From Verrucomicrobiota bacterium (GTDB lineage Bacteria; Verrucomicrobiota; Verrucomicrobiae; Limisphaerales; UBA11358), in NCBI GenBank assembly GCA_014860005.1, contig JACZKP010000125.1:29317-93316 (forward strand): DNA of 64,000 bases, read 5' to 3'. A program made the position numbers and the translations under genes. The notes under the pieces were generated by a model. It was not told the origin of the DNA and did not search any database. It worked only from the letters and a program-made list of their open reading frames with translations. Of the stretch, positions 34,377 to 43,144 are shown in pieces. The stretch's first letter is position 1. Each line of letters opens with the position of its first letter.

Positions 34377-35740
34377 GAGCAAAGAAACGTATCGGTTTTA
34401 TCGCCATGAGCGGCGTGCGCGCGCACAATGCAGAACTCACCCAACTCGGCCTCACGTTGCCCGGGTTTGTGGACCGCAATCGCATCATCGCGTCCCTGCC
34501 GAGCCTCGGCCTGCTGACCCTGGCCGGCATGACGCCCGACAAATTCGAGGTCGAGTACCATGAGATTGCCGACCTGAAGAAATTGCCCGAACTGCCAACG
34601 GATTTTGATCTGGTTGCACTCAGCACGTTCACCGCGCAATTCTACGAAGCGCGCGACGTGGCGGAGTTTTACCGCGCCAGGAACATTCCCGTGGTGATGG
34701 GCGGCATCACCGCATCGTCCCTGCCGGAGCAAACCAAGGAATTTTGCACCAGCGTGGTGATTGGCGAGGGCGAACCGCTCTGGCCGGAGGTGTTGCGTGA
34801 TTTCGAGAACGGTTCGCTGAAATCTGTTTACACGCAGTCACCGCCGGGGCAGTACGATTTGCGCGACGCGCCGATGCCGCGTTTTGATTTGCTCGATCCC
34901 GGAAAATATAATCGCATTACGGTGCAAACCAGCCGGGGCTGTCCGCACAAATGCGAATTCTGCGCCAGTTCCATTCTGCTGACGGATCGCTACAAATTAA
35001 AGCCGGTCGAGAAAGTCATCGCCGAGATTCGTGAGATCAAAAAAATCTGGCCTCGTCCGTTCATCGAATTCGCCGATGACAACAGCTTCGTCCATCGCGA
35101 GCACTACAAACGGCTGCTCCGGGAACTGGTCAAAGAGAACCTCCGCTGGTTCACCGAAGCCGACGTGCGCGTGGCCGAGGACGATGAACTGCTCGGCCTG
35201 ATGCGCGATTCCGGTTGCCAGCAAGTGCTCATCGGACTGGAAAGTCCCCGTCGCGCGAACCTTGACGGCATCGAACTCAAGAACAACTGGAAAGCGCGGC
35301 AACAGGATTACTACCAGGAAGCCATTGCGAAGGTTCAATCCTACGGCGTCACCGTGAACGGCTGTTTCATTCTCGGCCTGGACGCCGACACGCCGGAGGT
35401 CTTCGACGACGTGTTGCAGTTCGTGCGCGGTTGCGGGCTTTATGAAGTGCAGATCACGTTCCTGACCGCGTTTCCCGGGACCCCGCTTTACGCGCGGCTT
35501 AAGCGTGAAGGCCGCATCCTCCGCGACAAGGCGTGGGAGCTTTGCACCCTGTTCGACATCAACTTCACGCCCCGCAACATGAGCGTGGCGGAGCTACAGC
35601 ACGGCTTTCTCGGCTTGGCGAAGCAGCTCTACTCAGCCGAAGAAACGCAATTGCGCCGGGGGCGATTCAAGCGGATGCTCAAGACTTCGCCCAATTTTGG
35701 GCGTCGTGCCGCAAGGGAAGAGCAATTACTTGCGGCCTGA
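34373..35740 (+). CDS. B12-binding-domain radical SAM protein
   Basis: A 455-residue enzyme. Residues ~8-165 form a cobalamin-binding-like Rossmann domain (IASLPSLGLLTLAGMTP, VVMGGITASSLPEQ) and the radical-SAM barrel starts at SRGCPHKCEFCASS with the CxxxCxxC cluster motif. ADDNSFV, TEADVRVAEDDELLGLMRDSGCQQVLIGLES and the return helix ITFLTAFPGTPLYARLKREG are typical of the hopanoid/bacteriochlorophyll-type branch. Substrate is unknown. It is coupled to the small membrane protein upstream, hinting at a membrane-lipid substrate. Confidence 0.85.
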   Translation: MRAKKRIGFIAMSGVRAHNAELTQLGLTLPGFVDRNRIIASLPSLGLLTLAGMTPDKFEVEYHEIADLKKLPELPTDFDLVALSTFTAQFYEARDVAEFYRARNIPVVMGGITASSLPEQTKEFCTSVVIGEGEPLWPEVLRDFENGSLKSVYTQSPPGQYDLRDAPMPRFDLLDPGKYNRITVQTSRGCPHKCEFCASSILLTDRYKLKPVEKVIAEIREIKKIWPRPFIEFADDNSFVHREHYKRLLRELVKENLRWFTEADVRVAEDDELLGLMRDSGCQQVLIGLESPRRANLDGIELKNNWKARQQDYYQEAIAKVQSYGVTVNGCFILGLDADTPEVFDDVLQFVRGCGLYEVQITFLTAFPGTPLYARLKREGRILRDKAWELCTLFDINFTPRNMSVAELQHGFLGLAKQLYSAEETQLRRGRFKRMLKTSPNFGRRAAREEQLLAA

Positions 35741-35814
35741 GATTCATACGGGCGCGGAGCCAGGTTCATTGTTCAACAGCAAGTGCGAAAAAATAGACCG
35801 GACATGAAACGTTT

Positions 35815-37002
35815 ATGAAATTCGCCGACGTTCAGAAACTCCACGAAGCGGGGCTCGTCACGGATGACCAACGTCAGAAGATCGTCGAGCATTTCAAGCT
35901 CAAGGAGGACAGCAACCGTTTCCTCGTCATCATCTCGTTTGTAGGGGCCGTACTCGTCGCTGCCGGGATTGTCCTCCTCATCGCTGCGAACTGGGACGCC
36001 ATCCCGCGCGGCGTGAAACTCGTCACGGGTCTGATTCTGATGCTCGCGGCGCACGCTGGTGGTTGGTGGCTGCGCGATATCAGGCAGGATTACCGCAAGA
36101 GCGGTGAAGCACTGCATCTCGTCGGCTCGCTGCTCTTTCTCGGAAACATTGCGCTCGTGGATCAGATCTATCATCTCTCGACCCGGCCGCCGCTTACCTT
36201 CCTGCTCTGGTGGGCGGGCATTGCGGCTTTGCCTTGGCTGCTGCGTTCCAAAGCCCAGCATCTGCTCGCCCTGCTGGCGTTTGGAATGTGGTTTGGCTTC
36301 GAGATCAATCAGGCGGACAGCTTGATTCGCCTGCGCGATGAATATCAGGTCCTGGCTTATTCGCTGCTGGGGCTGGCTTACGTGGGCTTCGGTTACGTCT
36401 TGCGACAAACCACATTCGCCTCGTTCGCCAAAGTCACGGAACGACTGGGTTTGGTCACATTCCTGGTTTTCGCCTACCCGCTGACCTGGCAGGGATTTCT
36501 GGACACTAACAACGGCGCCGTCACCGGTTCCAACCTGATTTTGCCCGCGCTCGCAGCGATTGCAGTGTCGCTGGTCGCGTTTGGTGCCAGGAGTCTTGAA
36601 CTTGACCGACAATGGCGATGGACCTGGGGATTGACCCTCGCCGTTGCCGCCGCTCTGCTCGTGGTGGCGTTCTTCGCGCCGAATGAACGGATTTGGGGCT
36701 GGCACAACAACTTTACCCCGACGAATGCGTTCGCCGCGGTGGCGCTGTTCGTGTTCTGCCTGCTCCAAATTCAAGTGGGCTTGCAGGAGCGCTCCACATT
36801 CCTTGTGAACCTCGGCATCGCGTTCATTGCGCTGGACATGATTGCCGCCTACATCGGCTTGTTCGGCACGATGGCCAGGACGGGGCTGATGTTTGTTGTG
36901 TCAGGAGTCTTTCTGATCGGGTTCGGCCTCTATCTGGAAAACAAACGGCGCTCGCTGATGAAACAAATCAGAACGGCCAAACCGGGAGGGCTGTCGTCAT
37001 GA
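35815..37002 (+). CDS. DUF2157 integral membrane protein
   Basis: A 395-residue protein with a short soluble N-terminus (VQKLHEAGLVTDDQRQKIVEHF) and about ten transmembrane helices, matching DUF2157 (GAVLVAAGIVLLIAANWDAIPRGVKL). The family is typically followed by a GDYXXLXY protein, as here. Its stop overlaps that next gene by 4 bp. The function of the pair is unknown; a cell-envelope role is likely. Confidence 0.88.
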   Translation: MKFADVQKLHEAGLVTDDQRQKIVEHFKLKEDSNRFLVIISFVGAVLVAAGIVLLIAANWDAIPRGVKLVTGLILMLAAHAGGWWLRDIRQDYRKSGEALHLVGSLLFLGNIALVDQIYHLSTRPPLTFLLWWAGIAALPWLLRSKAQHLLALLAFGMWFGFEINQADSLIRLRDEYQVLAYSLLGLAYVGFGYVLRQTTFASFAKVTERLGLVTFLVFAYPLTWQGFLDTNNGAVTGSNLILPALAAIAVSLVAFGARSLELDRQWRWTWGLTLAVAAALLVVAFFAPNERIWGWHNNFTPTNAFAAVALFVFCLLQIQVGLQERSTFLVNLGIAFIALDMIAAYIGLFGTMARTGLMFVVSGVFLIGFGLYLENKRRSLMKQIRTAKPGGLSS

Positions 37003-37544
37003 AACACAAACTGTTGATACTTGTTCTGGCACTGCAAAGCGCATGGTTGTTGGGCACAGTCTTCGTGCAAGAACGCGCCCTGCGTGAAGGCGCAGTCATC
37101 TTGCTGGAAACCCGACCAGTGGACCCGCGCGATTTGCTTCGCGGCGATTACGTGATCCTCAACTACAAGATCAGCACCATCCCGACAAACCAGTTCTCAC
37201 CGCCGGCAGGTATCTTGACTTACGGCCAGACAGTTTGGGTCGCACTTGCGCCGCACGTCGAGTTTCACGAAGTCACTCGCGCCAGCCTGGAGCGATTCGA
37301 TCCCGGCGAAGGTGAAATTCTGGTGCGAGGAAGAATGGGTTGGTGGGCTGGCGGACGTGATGCCGAACGGGAGGTGCGAGTCGAGTATGGGCTGGAACGT
37401 TACTACGTGCGCGAAGGTACCGGCGAACCCAGCGGCAAACTCACCGTGCAGGCCGTCGTTCCCGCCTCGGGTCGCGCGAGCATCACGCAAGTGTTTCTGG
37501 ATGGCGTGCCGTATGCAGAGGCGATGAAAGGAATGGCGCGCTGA
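36999..37544 (+). CDS. GDYXXLXY-domain membrane-anchored protein
   Basis: A 181-residue protein with an N-terminal transmembrane segment (LLILVLALQSAWLLGTVFV) and the family motif RDLLRGDYVILNYKIS near residue 45. These proteins are the usual partner of DUF2157 proteins. The ATG at 36999 overlaps the upstream stop; the longer reading frame from 36693 is a shadow of the DUF2157 gene. Confidence 0.88.
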   Translation: MKHKLLILVLALQSAWLLGTVFVQERALREGAVILLETRPVDPRDLLRGDYVILNYKISTIPTNQFSPPAGILTYGQTVWVALAPHVEFHEVTRASLERFDPGEGEILVRGRMGWWAGGRDAEREVRVEYGLERYYVREGTGEPSGKLTVQAVVPASGRASITQVFLDGVPYAEAMKGMAR

Positions 37545-37656
37545 AACTACGATGCTTGAATGCCCCCGGGCAAAGCTCAGAACTGACCGGCCAGTCCAGG
37601 GTCACATTCCGTGCCGCGAGATTCAGGCGGGCAGTGCAAGGGAGGTTGGCGGGGTT

Positions 37657-37947
37657 TTAACTTACCGGGATCAGCGAAACCCGCTCGCCCTTGTCGTTGC
37701 GGGTGATTCCTTGCGCATGCGGATCCAACGTTAACTGGCCATCCACCAGGAACGCGTAGCGATGATGGCCGTGTTTGAGTTCCATGGTCAGGAACCAGGC
37801 GCGATCCGGCATTTGTTTCATGGGATGGGCCGCCGGGTTCCACTGATTGAAGTCGCCGACCAGGCAGACGGATCGAGCCTGCGGGGAAATGCAGACAAAG
37901 TTCACCGCCCGCAACGTCTGCTTGGCGCCATAGCGATTCAAGTTCAT
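37657..37947 (-). CDS. Standalone CBM48 (glycogen-binding-like) protein
   Basis: A 96-residue protein that is a single CBM48/AMPK-type glycogen-binding fold: FVCISPQARSVCLVGDFNQWNP, MKQMPDRAWFLTMELKHGHHRYAFLVDGQ and LDPHAQGITRNDKGERVSLI, with the conserved tryptophans and DPHA. There is no catalytic domain. It begins 15 bp after the unknown 317-residue gene, so the pair is an operon, and the small protein may direct its partner to glycogen. Confidence 0.85.
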   Translation of the reverse strand: MNLNRYGAKQTLRAVNFVCISPQARSVCLVGDFNQWNPAAHPMKQMPDRAWFLTMELKHGHHRYAFLVDGQLTLDPHAQGITRNDKGERVSLIPVS

Positions 37948-37962
37948 GAGGAGAGCCCCGTT

Positions 37963-38916
37963 TCACCGCAAAAGATTCTGGAGAATCACCAGCGCGGTCT
38001 GGCGGACCTGATCGGACTGACTTTCCAGGATGCGATACTGTTCGGTCCAGCCGGCTTGAGACTGGTTGCGCTGTCGCCAGATGGTCTTGAGCACGCGCTC
38101 CGTGCGCTCCACCTGCTGCAGGGCCGAAGCGAGCGACTCCCGTCCTTCCGGCAGATCGGAGATGTTCCCCACCAGGAACCGGCTGATCTGTTTGTTGCTG
38201 AAAACCGCGTGCAACAGCATGACCACCGTCTGCCCGTAGGCATACCAACGTTGCCGCAGCACCTCCTGTAGAAAACCGTGCCGCGCGGCAAAGAATTCGG
38301 AGCGCGGTCGCTCCGTGTAAGCGCGAATGGCCTGAGCCTCGGAGGGAAACCAGTTGTAGAGCAGGGCAAACGTACCGTAGGTATCAATCAATTGTTTGGA
38401 GTTGTTGTGATCGGTCGCGATCTCGCCAATGCACAAGTCCTGTTGCAGTTCCAGGCAGATCTCCGGCAGGTCATGCATCCGGCTCAACACCTCGCGGCCC
38501 ACAGTGGTGCCGTAGTTGAAATCGCCGGGGATGAGCCAGTACACATCCTCCGGCGCGCCGCGTTCAAAGGCCATGCCCAGACCGGAATACCACATCTGGC
38601 AGGTGTCCACGCCCCACGCGTCCAGGATATCCGAGTGCGATGCGATGGTTTGCTCGCGGAACTCGAGATACTGAGGGTTCTCCTCATTCGCGTAATGCGT
38701 CTTGCGGTCAATGACGGTGATGGGCCGGGCGTACAGATTTGTTTCCCGGTTGAGCCGGGCGATCAACTGGTAAAGTTGGCGTAAGTCCGAGCCATCGGTC
38801 GGCTGCCGAAAGGGGTAAATCACCACGGGGTGAATCTTACCGGCCGGCGGAACAACGGATTCCGTGCGCGAGGATCTTGTCGAAGAGGCTCGCCGGCCTG
38901 CCGCAGAAGTCTTCAT
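37963..38916 (-). CDS. Unknown 317-residue protein paired with CBM48
   Basis: A soluble protein I cannot place. It begins with a Ser/Arg-rich stretch, then HPVVIYPFRQPTDGSDLRQL, ARPITVIDRKTHYANEENPQYLEFREQTIASHSDILDAWG, and APEDVYWLIPGDFNYGTTVG, a pattern of beta strands ending in acidic or Gly-rich turns that hints at a nucleotide-sugar-type alpha/beta fold. The C-terminal ~130 residues are helical (ESLASALQQVERTERVLKTI). ATG 38916 is preferred over 38937. The CBM48 partner suggests a role in storage-polysaccharide handling, which is inference. Confidence 0.6.
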   Translation of the reverse strand: MKTSAAGRRASSTRSSRTESVVPPAGKIHPVVIYPFRQPTDGSDLRQLYQLIARLNRETNLYARPITVIDRKTHYANEENPQYLEFREQTIASHSDILDAWGVDTCQMWYSGLGMAFERGAPEDVYWLIPGDFNYGTTVGREVLSRMHDLPEICLELQQDLCIGEIATDHNNSKQLIDTYGTFALLYNWFPSEAQAIRAYTERPRSEFFAARHGFLQEVLRQRWYAYGQTVVMLLHAVFSNKQISRFLVGNISDLPEGRESLASALQQVERTERVLKTIWRQRNQSQAGWTEQYRILESQSDQVRQTALVILQNLLR

Positions 38917-38983
38917 GGGCCGATCATCCACCCGCACCCATCCAGTGCCAAGCTTTTTACGGTCGCATCAAGCACGACCTTCA

Positions 38984-39185
38984 TCACGCCCTTCGCTCTT
39001 TGATGCTCGCCAGACTCTCCGCCAGTACCTCCCCGTTCGGCCTTGCGGGCCGCCGTGGAGGAGGCGCGCGCTCACTGCGCCGGTTTCCATGTCGCGACCG
39101 CCGATGACGAGGATGGTGAGGACGCGCGCTTGTTCAACATGGGCGCCTCGGCGTTGCGCGTTGTGATCCTGAAATCGTGACCACC
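38984..39185 (-). pseudogene. thrS: 3' stub of a threonyl-tRNA synthetase gene, copy 1
   Basis: Minus-strand translation gives ARVLTILVIGGRDMETGAVS then ARLLHGG; after one frameshift GEVLAESLASIKERRA and a stop. These resemble the anticodon-binding end of ThrRS (a ..MLVIG..E...G.VSVR.H... segment and a C-terminal SIKERR). The rest of the gene is absent. It fills most of the 326-bp gap between the CBM48 pair and the next gene. Confidence 0.55.
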
Positions 39186-39242
39186 ACCTGCACTTTAGAA
39201 CCAACTTGCGCGAGATGATTCATCGGCTTAATTTTTCACATT

Positions 39243-41111
39243 ATGATGCAATTAAGTGCAACTTCATCGGGCCGACGGGTTCATTCAGCAGCAACCCGTG
39301 GATCGGTAGTCGGCTTGGCGAGAGAAATCGAAGCCAGCGTCTGGTCAAGGCTCGGTTTCTACCGAACTACCACGACAGCGATTGCCACAGTGAGCTTTGC
39401 GCTGTTTTCAACTGTTCCGTTGTCGGCAGCGGATGTGACGAACACGGTGGTGGTCGCAGTTAGCGGTGATGCTTCCCCACAAGGGGTTGGCGAACTGGCC
39501 GACCATGAGCCACCGGTATTGGGCAATGGTGGCATGGCCGCCTTTGCGGCGAACATTCGCCAGGGCACCACGAAGACCGGCTCCGGCATTTTCCTGGGCG
39601 ACGGCACCAATTTGTTGGGTGCGGCATTGGAGGGTGATTCCGCACCAAATCAAGACGGGGTGTTGGGCGCCTTTACGACGCTGGTTTCGACACCACGCAT
39701 CAATGCCGCAAATCAGGTGGCTTTCCGAAATTCTCTTGGCAGCACGGCGATCCAGGGTGGTGGCCATGGACTCTTTGTCGCGGATCCATCGACCAGCCAG
39801 ATCCGTGAACTGGCCCGTTCAAACACAGACACCCCATTTGGATCAGGCACCTATGAGAATGCGACCTTCAACGCTTTTTACACCTTCAACGACGCCGGAC
39901 AGTCAGCCCTGTCTCACCGGGCCTTGTTCCAAGGCTACCTCAGCTTTCTGGGTGGGATCTTCCGTTTGGACGGGACTGTCGGGGGAAATGCCGAGATTGC
40001 CATTCCTGGCCAGCCAGCACCTGTTGACGGTGATACCTTTACCATTGCGGGCTCCGGCGCGGTTAACGCTTTCGGGCAAGTGCTCTTTTGGGCGGGCACC
40101 GCCAGTGGAAACGTTGGACTTTTTGAATTGGACGGGGGTGACATCCGGCAGCGCATGCGAGTGGGCGACCCAACACCCGGAGGCGACGGTGACTTTGGCT
40201 TCTTCAATCCCACGATCAACGCGAGCACCATCGCGTTCAACGACCAAGGTCAGGTTGGCATCATCATGCGACTGTCTAACACGAGCGGGGGACTCGCCAA
40301 TGACGACGCGTTGTACCGCCTGGACCCTTCCAGTGCGGTCGAACTGATCCGGGAAGGTGATCCGGCACCGGACGGAAACGGTGAGATCCTGGCCATCACC
40401 AGCATGCGGATCGCCCTCAACAATGCTGGCCAAATCCTTTTTCCCGCAACCTTTGCCGGCGCGACCAATGGAGCCTCGTGGGGTTTGTTCATCGCCGATG
40501 ACACAGGCATCACCCAGATCGTGCGCGGCAACGATCCAGCACCGGGAGGCGGTACCTTTTCAAGTCTGCCTTCAGGCGCGGCAGAGCTCGCGCTGAACGA
40601 CGCTGGTCAGGTGGTTTTTCAGGCATCGGTGCGCGGCAACGACGGCTTCGTCCGGACTGGCCTTTTCTTCTACGATCCCGACGAGGGACTGTTGTCGGTC
40701 ATCCGCCACGGCGACACCTTTCCAGGACTGGGCACGATGTCCGGCCTCAACTTTTACGGCGGGACCGGAATCGTTGGCAGCGAAGGCAGTGGCTTGAATG
40801 ATCTGGGGCAGGTGGCCTACCGCGCATTCGTGGGTGCCTATCGCGTGGTTGCGATCTGGTCAGGACCCAGACGATCCGCACCCAGCCAACCGATCCTGAG
40901 AACCGAATGGACGGAAGGCGGCTTGCTGCGCATCTCCTGGGATGAACTCGACGAAACATGGAAGTTGACTGCCGCCGATCAACCGGCATCCACCAATTGG
41001 AACGAGGTGGATATCGAACCCGTGGGCCAGGATGGTGTCAGGAGCGTCGAGCTTCCTCTGAGCCAGCCCGCCCAGTTCTTTCGCCTGTCCAAGGAAGCTG
41101 GAACGCAGTGA
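39243..41111 (+). CDS. Secreted NxxGxxxF tandem-repeat protein
   Basis: A 622-residue exported protein. The hydrophobic export segment (TTTAIATVSFALFSTVPLSAADV) lies at residues ~44-63, so the annotated ATG may be too early; a TTG near 39312 is an alternative. The mature part has at least seven repeats centred on N..G[Q]V.F (INAANQVAF, FNDAGQSAL, VNAFGQVLF, FNDQGQVGI, LNNAGQILF, LNDAGQVVF, LNDLGQVAY), each linked to GLF..D or GIF..DG strands and DGDPAP-type turns. NCBI knows such proteins as choice-of-anchor tandem NxxGxxAF repeat proteins. The C-terminal 70 residues form a separate beta module. It is flanked by two thrS stubs. Confidence 0.75.
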   Translation: MMQLSATSSGRRVHSAATRGSVVGLAREIEASVWSRLGFYRTTTTAIATVSFALFSTVPLSAADVTNTVVVAVSGDASPQGVGELADHEPPVLGNGGMAAFAANIRQGTTKTGSGIFLGDGTNLLGAALEGDSAPNQDGVLGAFTTLVSTPRINAANQVAFRNSLGSTAIQGGGHGLFVADPSTSQIRELARSNTDTPFGSGTYENATFNAFYTFNDAGQSALSHRALFQGYLSFLGGIFRLDGTVGGNAEIAIPGQPAPVDGDTFTIAGSGAVNAFGQVLFWAGTASGNVGLFELDGGDIRQRMRVGDPTPGGDGDFGFFNPTINASTIAFNDQGQVGIIMRLSNTSGGLANDDALYRLDPSSAVELIREGDPAPDGNGEILAITSMRIALNNAGQILFPATFAGATNGASWGLFIADDTGITQIVRGNDPAPGGGTFSSLPSGAAELALNDAGQVVFQASVRGNDGFVRTGLFFYDPDEGLLSVIRHGDTFPGLGTMSGLNFYGGTGIVGSEGSGLNDLGQVAYRAFVGAYRVVAIWSGPRRSAPSQPILRTEWTEGGLLRISWDELDETWKLTAADQPASTNWNEVDIEPVGQDGVRSVELPLSQPAQFFRLSKEAGTQ

Positions 41112-41205
41112 GACAACAACTGGAATATTTTGCTGCAGGTCCGTGAGAGGGGGGACTATTTGTCGATGGCAATTGATCCCACCGCAATCGAATCGTGAGT
41201 TGTGG

Positions 41206-41325
41206 TTATCCTCGTCGTTCCCGAATCGCCGCCGAAATATCCGAGATGACCTCCCGCTTCGGCTTCGCGCCTTGCGGGCCGCCGTGGTGGAGACGTGACC
41301 AGCGTTGAGTTATCCCAAGTTTATC
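41206..41325 (-). pseudogene. thrS: 3' stub of a threonyl-tRNA synthetase gene, copy 2
   Basis: Minus-strand translation reads SRLHHGGPQGAKPKREVISD then ISAAIRERRG and a stop, the same C-terminal ThrRS-type segment as copy 1 (GG.QG..P..EV...I...I.ERR). The two differ, so they are either diverged duplicates or came from different sources. The rest of the 442-bp gap 41112-41553 shows no gene. Confidence 0.55.
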
Positions 41326-41553
41326 GAGCTGGCACGGTCGCAGGATGCCCAATTTGTCACGCATGCCTGGTAGCGAGTCCAAGAGCTGGAATCGGAGGGT
41401 GCATGATCATTCAGTTGCAAAAGCTCGATGATGCGGCCCATTCCTGCTTTTGAGGAAAAGGTGGATGCGGTCACGAAACGACACTTTCAAGGCCTTTTGG
41501 CATCAAAAGCTGTTCCCGATCTGAGTGCGGCATTATAGTCGTGGCAGCCAAAC

Positions 41554-42966
41554 ATGAATCGCCAAAGCGTCAACGTGTTTTACTGGATCACCCGCGCGCT
41601 GTTGCGCACCGCGCTGGGGGCTTACTTCACCCGCATAGAGCGATTTCACGCGGAGCGCGTGCCGGCGACCGGGCCGGTGCTGTTTGTCTCGAATCATCCC
41701 AACTCGCTCACCGACGCCTTCGTCATCGCGGCGTCGGTGCAGCGGAAGGTCCATTTCGTCGGTACGGTGCAACTGTTCCGCCTGCCGCTGATGCGCTGGC
41801 TGCTGTCGCGCTGCGGGGTGATTGCCATCAACCGCGTGGCGGATGATCCCCGCGCGATGCGCACGGTGCGGGACACGTTCGAGGCGTGTTACAAAGTCCT
41901 GGAGCCCGGCGGGGCTATCGCAATTTTTCCCGAGGGCATCACGCACGATGATCCGCAATTGAAGACGGTGAAAACCGGCGCGGCCCGGATGGCGGTGGAA
42001 CTCGACGAGCGGCACGGCGGCAAATCGGGTTTGCAGATTGTGCCGGTAGGACTGACCTTCGCGGCCAAGGAACATTATCGCAGCGAAGTGCTGGTGAACT
42101 TCGGACCGCCCATTGTGGTGAACGACTTTCTCCGTGGTGTGGCCAACAGCCGGCCGGAGCGGATTCGCGCCCTCAACGCTGAAATCGAACGCCGGATTCA
42201 GGAGTTGATCCTCCATCTGCCCCAGCTCGAACAGGCGCGCGTGGTGAACGCCGTCAAGCGGCTCTATTTCGACCGCCTACTATCTGGCAACCGCGTGATT
42301 CACGAACCGGTGAAGCCGCGCGCGGAGGAATTGCTACTCACCCAGGCGATCGCGCAGGCGGTGGATTACATTTACGCGCATCAGCCCGAACAGGCCGAAG
42401 TTTTTGTGCGCAAACTCGATCTTTACGAGCGCTGGATGCGCCGGCTCGGGCTGGCGGATGAATCCGTGGCGCAGTTTCCAGAAAAGCGACGGCTGGTGAA
42501 ATTGGGTTTCCTGTGGGCGCTTGTGGGCTTGGTGGCCGCGCCGGTGGCAGCGTATGGCTGGCTGCATCGCTGGCTGCCGTGGCGCGTTGTGCGTGCGGTC
42601 ATCCGGCAGCAGACGAGGCAGGCGAAGAACCAGACACGCGTTTCCACGACGGCGATCGTGAGCGGGCTGTTTTCTTTCACCGCCTGCTACGTTGGTTATG
42701 TCGCGCTCTTCCACTGGTGGATCGGCTGGCCGTGGACGGTGTGGTATGCGCTGTCGTTGCCGGTGTCGGGATTGGTGGCGCATTACTACGCGCATGGCTG
42801 GCGGCGGTTCATGGCCGGGACACGCACTGCGGCGTTGCTCCTGCGCGGCCCGTTCGCGGCGCGGCAATTACTGGCCCGCCGCAAGACGTTGATCGCGGAG
42901 ATTGAAGCCGCCCGCTGGGAGGTGCCCACCGAGGCGCTGACCAGGCAGCCGAAAGCATCCCCGTAA
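41554..42966 (+). CDS. 1-acylglycerol-3-phosphate acyltransferase-like protein
   Basis: A 470-residue PlsC-type acyltransferase with extra C-terminal membrane region. Motif I is SNHPNSLTDAF (HX4D), the second block is GVIAINR, motif III is AIAIFPEGITHDDP, and a later block is LQIVPVGLTF. About 180 further residues hold a helical region and two or more transmembrane segments (TAIVSGLFSFTACYVGYVAL, PWTVWYALSLPVSGLVAHYY). It probably acylates lysophosphatidate or a related glycerolipid at the inner membrane. Length and topology resemble the longer GPAT/DHAPAT-like group. Confidence 0.85.
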   Translation: MNRQSVNVFYWITRALLRTALGAYFTRIERFHAERVPATGPVLFVSNHPNSLTDAFVIAASVQRKVHFVGTVQLFRLPLMRWLLSRCGVIAINRVADDPRAMRTVRDTFEACYKVLEPGGAIAIFPEGITHDDPQLKTVKTGAARMAVELDERHGGKSGLQIVPVGLTFAAKEHYRSEVLVNFGPPIVVNDFLRGVANSRPERIRALNAEIERRIQELILHLPQLEQARVVNAVKRLYFDRLLSGNRVIHEPVKPRAEELLLTQAIAQAVDYIYAHQPEQAEVFVRKLDLYERWMRRLGLADESVAQFPEKRRLVKLGFLWALVGLVAAPVAAYGWLHRWLPWRVVRAVIRQQTRQAKNQTRVSTTAIVSGLFSFTACYVGYVALFHWWIGWPWTVWYALSLPVSGLVAHYYAHGWRRFMAGTRTAALLLRGPFAARQLLARRKTLIAEIEAARWEVPTEALTRQPKASP

Positions 42967-43144
42967 GCCTGGCTTTGGCTGGTTGCCTCACATTTAGCCA
43001 GATCTTTGACGAAGCGAAAAGGATCGAGCACGCCCACGATACTGAATGGCCGACCATTCGCGTTACCATTGTTTGAAGAGCAAGCCGTGACACAGTGAGA
43101 CGTAAGCGTTGCCAAACGCCATTCCCCGTGCCTACTTTGATGCC

